From: a virus
Strand: one strand, 5' to 3'
Length of the DNA stretch: 23,012 bases
Virus record (IMG/VR): IMGVR_UViG_3300046804_003221
Span: 1 to 23,012 of that record
In this document: piece after piece, positions 20,418-23,012 of the stretch
How positions within the stretch are numbered: position 1 is the stretch's first letter
Layout of the letters: the number at the start of each line of letters is the position of its first letter
Position numbers and translations under genes: made by a program
Notes under the pieces: model-generated
Databases searched by the model: none
The model's input: only the letters and a program-made list of their open reading frames with translations
Told to the model about the DNA's origin: nothing

Positions 20418-21498
20418 TCTAAACACAAAGACAGACTACCTACATCGTAAGATGTTTCTGGATCCGGCCGGCCCTGTTACTATTCAACGTTTTGAAGAAG
20501 TTAAATATCAAAAGATAGTTGATTTTGAAAAGACAGCCCGTGGTTTCTTCTGGGTGCCAGAAGAAGTTAGTTTAACTAAAGATGCTAATGACTTTAAGAA
20601 TGCTAGCGATGCTGTTAAACATATTTTTACAAGTAATCTACTACGTCAAACAGCCTTAGACAGTCTACAAGGACGTGGTCCAAGTCAGATCTTTACGCCT
20701 GTAATTAGTTTACCAGAGCTCGAAGCTCTAGTCTACAACTGGACATTCTTTGAAACAAACATCCATAGTCGTTCGTATAGTCATATCATTCGTAATGTTT
20801 ATAATGTTCCTAAAGAAGTGTTTAACACCATCCATGACACCAAAGAAATTGTTGACATGGCTAGTAGTGTAGGCAAGTATTACGACCAGCTACACGAAAT
20901 TAATTGCCATAAAGAAATTGGATCACAATATAGCGAAGAAGCACATATACGTGCTATTTGGTTAGCACTACACGCATCGTATGCCTTAGAAGCATTCCGC
21001 TTTATGGTATCATTTGCTACAAGCCTAGCAATGGTAGAGAACAAGATCTTTATTGGTAATGGCAACATTATCAGCTTAATCCTACAAGACGAACTACTGC
21101 ACAAAGGTTGGACAGCTTATCTGATTAATCAAGTGGTCAAAGAAGATCCTAGGTTTGCCAAAGTGAAAGCAGAATGCGAGACAGAAGTGTATAATATATA
21201 CATGGATGTTATCCGTGAAGAAAAAGAATGGGCAGATTATTTGTTTAAGAAAGGCCCAGTGATTGGGTTGAATGCTAACATTCTAAAAGACTTTGTTGAT
21301 TATACAGCCGCAACAGGTCTAAAAGAAATTGGTATTAAGTATCATTCACCTGCACCAAAGACAACACCCATTCCTTGGTTTAACAAGCACAGCGATACAA
21401 GTAAGAAACAAAGTGCTCTACAAGAAACCGAGTCAACAAGTTATGTTATCGGAGTCATGAGTGATGTTATCGATTATGACTCATTACCGAGTATATGA
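20398..21498 (+). CDS. nrdB: Class Ia ribonucleoside-diphosphate reductase, beta (radical) subunit
   Basis: A 366-residue NrdB that houses the di-metal centre and tyrosyl radical for NrdA. It carries W52 (FFWVPEE), D88 (ALDSLQGR), E119 and H123, radical Y127 (IHSRSYSHIIRN), E198 (ALEAFRF), E232 and H235 (DELLH), and C-terminal Y349 (STSYVIG) in the tail that binds NrdA. Compared with E. coli the offset is +4 up to E119 but +5 from H123 onward: the first helix reads E-T-N-I-H, where the family normally has E-x-x-H. This one-residue insertion lies between two metal ligands (N121). The other ligands are intact, so it is probably active with a bulged helix or altered site. The start lies inside the superoxide dismutase gene (20-nt overlap). 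Ten bases after its stop the glutaredoxin gene begins. Confidence 0.96.
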   Translation: MSRAQYNLNTKTDYLHRKMFLDPAGPVTIQRFEEVKYQKIVDFEKTARGFFWVPEEVSLTKDANDFKNASDAVKHIFTSNLLRQTALDSLQGRGPSQIFTPVISLPELEALVYNWTFFETNIHSRSYSHIIRNVYNVPKEVFNTIHDTKEIVDMASSVGKYYDQLHEINCHKEIGSQYSEEAHIRAIWLALHASYALEAFRFMVSFATSLAMVENKIFIGNGNIISLILQDELLHKGWTAYLINQVVKEDPRFAKVKAECETEVYNIYMDVIREEKEWADYLFKKGPVIGLNANILKDFVDYTAATGLKEIGIKYHSPAPKTTPIPWFNKHSDTSKKQSALQETESTSYVIGVMSDVIDYDSLPSI

Positions 21499-21507
21499 GG
21501 ATTTAAA

Positions 21508-21735
21508 ATGAAAGCAGTGGTATGGAGTAAAGATCATTGCCCCTATTGTGTACAAGCTAAGAAATTGTTAGAAATGAAGGGCATTGACTATGAAGAAAGA
21601 AATATTAATAATGGCTGGGACAGAGAAGATTTACTTGCCGCTGTTCCGGGCGCCAGGACCGTTCCTCAGATATTTTTAGATGGACAGTTAATTGGTGGAT
21701 TCACAGAATTACGTAAACACTTTGAGGAACAATAA
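21508..21735 (+). CDS. grx: Glutaredoxin
   Basis: A 75-residue dithiol glutaredoxin, full length for a phage form. The redox site is CPYC (C11, C14); the cis-proline loop is TVPQIF (T51-V52-P53); and GG at 63-64 forms the glutathione-binding turn. It would reduce the NrdA C-terminal cysteines using host glutathione, as T4 NrdC-type proteins do. The ribosome site is GAGGA about 7 nt before the ATG. It lies 9 nt behind nrdB and overlaps the next gene by 1 nt, so it is the fourth member of the nrdA-sod-nrdB-grx unit. Confidence 0.95.
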   Translation: MKAVVWSKDHCPYCVQAKKLLEMKGIDYEERNINNGWDREDLLAAVPGARTVPQIFLDGQLIGGFTELRKHFEEQ

Positions 21736-22040
21736 TGTTATTTGAAAAGAAATATGGTGACGGTGATGTGGTCACACTAAAACTATCATCCGGTGAGGAA
21801 GTATTAGGGAAATTTGTAGCTGAAGACATGATGAGCATAACTCTAAGCAAATGTCTTATGATTGCTATGACAGCCAAGGGCCCGGCCATGGCACCAATTT
21901 TAATGACTGTTGATCCTGATAAAGACCTTACTTTTAATAAAAATAATATAACTGTGATTTCTATATCAGATAAAGAAATTGCCGCACAGTATACAACTCA
22001 AACAACTGGAATCGCTATTCCTAAGGGAAGTATGGTATAA
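21735..22040 (+). CDS. Sm-like small conserved phage protein
   Basis: A 101-residue protein. The first half reads VVTLKLSSGEEVLGKFVAED, then MMSITLSKCLMIAM: a strand-turn-strand pattern resembling the opening of Sm/LSm barrels (an L-x-G-E-x-V-x-G-K element), followed by further strands (PILMTVDPDKDLTF, NNITVISISD) and QTTGI. LSm-like small barrels in phages are often RNA-binding or oligomeric, but no RNA-binding residues can be identified. The TAATG overlap with the glutaredoxin stop and with the following PAAR start means it is translated from the same mRNA. The fold call is by eye and moderate; the function is unknown. Confidence 0.7.
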   Translation: MLFEKKYGDGDVVTLKLSSGEEVLGKFVAEDMMSITLSKCLMIAMTAKGPAMAPILMTVDPDKDLTFNKNNITVISISDKEIAAQYTTQTTGIAIPKGSMV

Positions 22041-22345
22041 TGCCTGCAGTAGCTAGACAAGGTGATCCAACATCAACAGGACACGGCTGTGATGGTACAA
22101 CGACCATCACAGGTCCTACCGGTGCCAGCGCCAAAGTTTATGCTAATAATATACCTGTAGAGTGTCAAGGTAACCCTACAGTAGTTCACAGATACGGCGG
22201 AAAGAACTGTTCCGCCCAACATGCCGCTTCAATTAATGTAGGATCGGGCAATGTATTTGTAGCCAATACTCCTTTAGCCAGAGTTGGCGATTCAACCGAC
22301 GGCGGCGCAATTACGGGCGGTAGTCCAAACGTCTTTGCCAATTAA
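22040..22345 (+). CDS. PAAR-domain spike-tip protein
   Basis: A 101-residue PAAR protein, the pointed tip that caps the central tail spike (T4 gp5.4 type) and helps pierce the outer membrane. It starts MPAVARQGDPTSTGHG and ends with PLARVGDSTDGGAITGGSPN, the two halves of the PAAR repeat, with many Gly and small residues forming short strands. Candidate zinc ligands are H15, H50, C57 and H61, three His and one Cys, as is typical of the family. It has no extension or toxin domain. It is unusual in lying with RNR/redox genes rather than in the baseplate cluster in this window, and overlaps the Sm-like gene by 1 nt. Confidence 0.93.
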   Translation: MPAVARQGDPTSTGHGCDGTTTITGPTGASAKVYANNIPVECQGNPTVVHRYGGKNCSAQHAASINVGSGNVFVANTPLARVGDSTDGGAITGGSPNVFAN

Positions 22346-22346
22346 A

Positions 22347-22375
22347 TTGACATTTATTTTCTAAGGCCTTACACT
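22347..22375 (+). promoter_or_regulatory. sigma70-type promoter TTGACA-N17-TACACT
   Basis: Consensus -35 (22347-22352) and a 4/6 -10 (22370-22375) with an ideal 17-nt spacer, starting right after the PAAR stop. Transcription would start near 22382, at the beginning of a small palindrome, giving a leader of about 33 nt with AAAGGAG. Confidence 0.6.
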
Positions 22376-22382
22376 AGGTCAT

Positions 22383-22397
22383 AAGTACTCTGTACTT
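22383..22397 (+). promoter_or_regulatory. Perfect inverted repeat at predicted mRNA 5' end
   Basis: AAGTAC-TCT-GTACTT, a perfect 6-bp palindrome with a 3-base loop right at the predicted start site of the H1-like gene. It could be an operator for a dimeric repressor or a 5' stabilising hairpin. There is no T-run. Confidence 0.4.
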
Positions 22398-22414
22398 AGA
22401 CAAAGGAGAAATAT

Positions 22415-22612
22415 ATGTCACAAAATAGATTTAGCGATTTTCAAGCTCTTGTAGAAACAATGGAAGGGGACTTCGAAAAGTTCTACGACAAGGGCGTCGG
22501 CGCCGCAGGCACTCGTGTACGTAAGCACCTACAAGAACTAGCCAAACTTTGTAAAGAAGTTCGGAACGATGTTACAGCCGTAAAAAATGCTCGTAAAGAA
22601 ACAGGTAAGTAA
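22415..22612 (+). CDS. Histone H1-like (Hc1-like) DNA-binding protein
   Basis: A 65-residue basic helical protein. The segment FEKFYDKGVGAAGTRVRKHL followed by QELAKLCKEVR matches the KGN-AA-RVRK-LQEL core of chlamydial histone H1-like Hc1 and related small bacterial and phage proteins that bind and compact DNA. It ends with a Lys/Arg-rich tail (KNARKETGK). It lacks the long Lys-rich C-terminal tail of full-size bacterial H1-like proteins. A nucleoid or virion-DNA role is likely but not shown. It has its own sigma70-type promoter, a 5' palindrome and a strong AAAGGAG ribosome site, so it is probably expressed early and well. Confidence 0.8.
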   Translation: MSQNRFSDFQALVETMEGDFEKFYDKGVGAAGTRVRKHLQELAKLCKEVRNDVTAVKNARKETGK

Positions 22613-22631
22613 TTGTAAACGAAACCCAAGC

Positions 22632-22637
22632 TAAATA
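22632..22637 (+). promoter_or_regulatory. Late-type promoter core TAAATA before the secreted protein
   Basis: GCTAAATACG lies 30 nt before the start at 22668, which has CAGGAGT as ribosome site. Confidence 0.45.
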
Positions 22638-22667
22638 CGTTATAGTAGTACAACCCAGGAGTTTACT

Positions 22668-22976
22668 ATGAAAAAACTATTTACAATCCTGTTATTGACA
22701 ACAAGTTCTCTAGCATTTGCTGGACCTGCCCACCATACCCATGGACACTGGCATAGAGGACATAATGGACATTGGCAATGGGCACCCTTTATTATCGGAG
22801 CAGCGACTGGTGCTGTGATCTACGATATCTATAACAGACCGGTAGTTGTACAACAACCTCCTGTAGTTGTACAACAACCTTCTATTGTCGTACAGCAGCC
22901 GCAAACTTGTAGTGTTTGGACTGAGACGCAACACCCCGACGGCACAATTACTAGAACAAGAACATGTTCACAATAA
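22668..22976 (+). CDS. Secreted His-rich small protein with VVVQQP repeats
   Basis: A 102-residue exported protein. It has a clear signal peptide: MKKLFTILLLTTSSLAFA with an A-F-A type cleavage site at about 18. The mature start is very rich in His, Trp and Gly (HHTHGHWHRGHNGHWQW), followed by a hydrophobic helix (WAPFIIGAATGAVIYDIY), then three units P-x-(V/I)-V-V-Q-Q, and a C-terminal domain with two cysteines (CSVWTETQHPDG, then RTRTC). It would be in the periplasm or outer membrane surface of the host. The His cluster could bind metal, but this is inference. The pattern resembles small host secreted proteins, so it may have been acquired from a bacterium. A TAAATA box and good ribosome site precede it. 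Confidence 0.8.
   Translation: MKKLFTILLLTTSSLAFAGPAHHTHGHWHRGHNGHWQWAPFIIGAATGAVIYDIYNRPVVVQQPPVVVQQPSIVVQQPQTCSVWTETQHPDGTITRTRTCSQ
22839..22901 (+). repeat. Tandem repeat encoding P-VVVQQ-P units
   Basis: Three copies of a unit with core GTAGTTGTACAACAA, each 21 nt apart. The first two are identical in the core and the third differs by silent and conservative changes. Confidence 0.8.
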
Positions 22977-23012
22977 TTTCTAATTTAACATTATTAGTAT
23001 TAATTGTTTTAT

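Noticed and set aside
22977-23012. Possible next gene or terminator at the window end
   Set aside because: No start codon, hairpin or motif is seen in these 36 AT-rich bases.

Overview
The window is an AT-rich, very tightly packed stretch of a tailed-phage genome. It looks like a T4-like myovirus from an environmental, cyanophage/pelagiphage-type lineage. This rests on gene overlaps of 1-23 nt, tail-fibre proteins with the usual environmental-myophage repeats, a PAAR spike-tip protein, a class I ribonucleotide reductase operon with glutaredoxin, and TAAATA / TATAAATA hexamers just upstream of almost every transcription unit (the T4 late-promoter core). No tRNA, rRNA, CRISPR or insertion sequence was seen. 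The host cannot be read directly. A phasin-like gene would fit a polyhydroxyalkanoate-storing proteobacterium, but that is only a hint.

Layout. 1-1664 (+): the 3' part of a DnaE-type DNA polymerase III alpha gene, cut by the window edge, and a small coupled gene. 1644-5758 (-): three tail-fibre/adhesin genes, including a LamG/Ig-type adhesin. 5759-7254 (-): a promoter/terminator junction, two small genes with duplicated leaders (one phasin-like), an alpha/beta hydrolase and a 41-residue protein. 7255-7396: a divergent late-promoter region. 7397-9559 (+): a coupled trio with a pol-beta-type nucleotidyltransferase and a protein carrying ligase-like KxDG, EGxV and KLV motifs. 9686-10057 (+): a monocistronic gene between two terminators. 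10132-13192 (+): a small conserved protein, a coiled-coil membrane protein, a second nucleotidyltransferase and three coupled hypotheticals. 13226-14451 (+): a gene that appears to be continued by a programmed -1 frameshift. 14482-15168 (+): a PD-(D/E)XK nuclease directly behind a consensus sigma70 promoter. 15194-17481 (+): a tailspike with an Mtd-like N-terminus and a pectate-lyase-like helix, plus a conserved hypothetical. 17515-21735 (+): nrdA, an Fe/Mn superoxide dismutase, nrdB and glutaredoxin. 21735-22976 (+): an Sm-like small protein, PAAR protein, histone-H1-like protein and a secreted His-rich protein.

How it fits together. The polymerase, nuclease, RNR and glutaredoxin belong to DNA metabolism. 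The tail fibres, tailspike and PAAR tip belong to adsorption and penetration. Two promoter grammars are visible: TAAATA-type for most units, and TTGACA-N17-TATAAT-type (host sigma70) for the nuclease and the H1-like gene.

The most notable points are (i) a superoxide dismutase with all four metal ligands inserted between and overlapping nrdA and nrdB; (ii) an NrdB with one extra residue between two iron ligands; (iii) an A-AAA-AAG slippery site, 8-nt spacer and perfect 9-bp hairpin that joins two reading frames; (iv) promoters placed so close to start codons that leaderless mRNAs are predicted; and (v) enzyme-like proteins whose N-termini resemble T4 capsid-targeting peptides. Family assignments were made by eye from motifs, and comparisons with E. 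coli proteins are from memory.
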